Shown here: one piece after another, positions 63,301 through 64,000 of the stretch | How the letters are laid out: every line of letters starts with the position of its first letter | Numbering within the stretch: position 1 is the stretch's first letter | DNA from: Aphidius gifuensis | Lineage: Eukaryota; Arthropoda; Insecta; Hymenoptera; Braconidae | DNA: 64,000 nt | Assembly (NCBI RefSeq): GCF_014905175.1 | Contig: NC_057790.1 | Location: 24,826,469-24,890,468, forward strand | Reading direction: 5' to 3' | Translations under genes and position numbers: made by a program | Notes under the pieces: model-generated | What the model was told of the DNA's origin: nothing | The model's input: only the letters and a program-made list of their open reading frames with translations | Databases searched by the model: none

Positions 63301-64000
63301 TATTATAAAAATTTTTTAATTGACAAACTGTACGACGTAATAATGCAATTCTTTCAAGTTTTGACATTTGTTTAAGCTGTTTTAATGTATACATTGTTGT
63401 TGATTGTTGAGCAGCAGTAGCAGCATCATCATCATCACCATCATTAACTAGTAATACATCAAGTGTTGATACAATATTTTTTGGTGCAATATATAAATTT
63501 TCACGTTTTGTTATTGTATCAATATTTATTTTATCAATATTTGTTTCTTCAAGAAAATCATTATGAAAATAATGCATTTGTAATACTGTTATTATAACAA
63601 AAAATGTTGGTGTTAATAAACGTACAAATAAATCTTTTGTTTCATATTTTTCAAGACCAATATCTTTTTGTAAATTATCATCAATTAATAAATATTTTGT
63701 CCATAATTGTGGAAAATTATTAAATTGATATGTATATACAAGAATTAACATTATAACTGAATATGCAATGACTGTTATCCAAAACATATACATCATTTTA
63801 CGCCAACCTGACCATGTTATTTGAAAAGTTATAACAAATATTAAAAATAATGACATGTAAATTATTCTAAATACTGTCATTTGTTCACCAGTAATACCAC
63901 TTGTAAATAACATTATTGCAACAACAACAATCCAAAATTTTGTTAATAATTTTTTGATTATTTTACCAACGTCTTTCATAAATTGACTTTTTATTTCAAC
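54356..64000 (-). CDS. Piezo: Piezo mechanosensitive ion channel, C-terminal part (5' end beyond window)
   Basis: Pore-forming trimeric cation channel of the plasma membrane opened by membrane tension. Exons I can join, all GT-AG: 64000(partial)-61703, 61364-60866, 60442-60380, 59920-59775, 59507-59328, 58620-58360, 58279-58203, 57923-57849, 57516-57436, 57160-56878 and 56812-54356. Hallmarks include GDYYMFDDFED and MTVSE (beam and latch region), IATHVAMYGGT, VPRPSKTFWV, and PFLFELRAVMDWIWTDTS followed by YPQPRG, which is the anchor and outer-helix region. Next come GLIWFPLLIYALGG, a cap domain, and the C-terminal VDRILRLCLDIYLVRESGEL...LIFLYRSPETLIRWTR. The frame is open to the window edge. 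Between about 62638 and 62668 the frame shifts: LLMLFAKNG on one side and AIVVAPPTWLC on the other are both Piezo-like but in different frames, with roughly 15 residues apparently missing. The short internal exons use many more G/C-ending codons than the two large exons. Confidence 0.97.
57161..57435 (-). other. Piezo intron
   Basis: AT-rich intron between the 81-bp exon at 57436-57516 and the exon ending at 57160, with donor AG|GTATCG and acceptor AAATAG. No other feature. Confidence 0.7.
57517..57848 (-). other. Piezo intron
   Basis: Intron between exons 57849-57923 and 57436-57516, with donor AG|GTAGGG and acceptor TTGCCAG. It is AT-rich and nothing else is recognised. Confidence 0.7.
58621..59327 (-). 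other. Piezo intron
   Basis: About 0.7 kb between the exon ending GAT|GTGAGA (59328) and the exon starting at 58620 (acceptor TATTTAG). The donor choice is the least certain in the gene, because the frame stays open for another eleven codons beyond it. AT-rich with a GATA/GAGA microsatellite at about 59229-59258. Confidence 0.6.
59921..60379 (-). other. Piezo intron
   Basis: Intron between the 63-bp exon (donor AGG|GTAAAT at 60380/60379) and the exon starting at 59920 (acceptor TTAATAG). AT-rich and without other recognisable features. Confidence 0.65.
60443..60865 (-). other. Piezo intron
   Basis: Intron between the exon ending ACAT|GTAAAA at 60866 and the 63-bp exon starting at 60442 (acceptor ATGTAG). 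AT-rich and without other features. Confidence 0.6.
61365..61702 (-). other. Piezo intron
   Basis: The donor GTTG|GTAAGA is at 61703/61702. The acceptor AAAAAG precedes 61364, giving a VGRAPLAK junction in frame. AT-rich, no other feature. Confidence 0.65.

Overview
The window is eukaryotic and extremely AT-rich, with long A/T homopolymers, GT-AG introns and metazoan genes. The gene set (a Gfi/Senseless zinc-finger factor, lysosomal thioesterase PPT2, a vitellogenic-like serine carboxypeptidase and Piezo) points to an insect. The composition and gene style fit a very AT-rich parasitoid wasp (Braconidae type), but that placement is inference.

Layout. (1) 2891-19126, minus strand: a five-exon senseless/Gfi gene of 547 residues with six C2H2 fingers, spread over 16 kb by large AT-rich introns. 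(2) 19127-37946: about 19 kb with no gene I can support. It holds a probable senseless promoter with three AAATCAC sites, a diverged tandem duplication near 24.5 kb and a 577-bp mariner-type MITE at 30567-31143 flanked by TA. (3) 37947-48642: a 10.7-kb segment bounded by two inverted arms of about 0.85 kb. Inside it is an intact intronless 1272-codon ORF on the minus strand that joins a complete ubiquitin-specific protease (USP) domain, three zinc knuckles and a complete Fanzor (eukaryotic TnpB) RuvC nuclease. The same segment holds a strong hairpin just 3' of that ORF, a minisatellite and duplicated splice-donor leaders 5' of it, a 5'-truncated LINE and the tail of another ORF. (4) 48585-63979+: a dense cluster with PPT2 (+, four exons), carboxypeptidase (-, two coding exons), an unknown coiled-coil gene of 316 residues (+) and Piezo (-, at least eleven exons, 5' end beyond the window).

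How the parts relate. The right inverted arm overlaps the promoter, 5' UTR and first codons of PPT2, so the left arm is an inverted copy of the PPT2 promoter facing away from the gene. The Fanzor segment is thus either a DNA transposon with very long terminal repeats that abuts PPT2, or an insertion between two inverted copies of the PPT2 5' region. The carboxypeptidase and the 316-residue gene are divergent and appear to share a start region near 52.3 kb. PPT2 converges on carboxypeptidase, and the 316-residue gene converges on Piezo.

Most noteworthy: the USP-Fanzor fusion with its candidate guide-RNA-like hairpin, the PPT2 promoter inverted duplication, and an apparent frameshift in a conserved part of Piezo near 62.65 kb.
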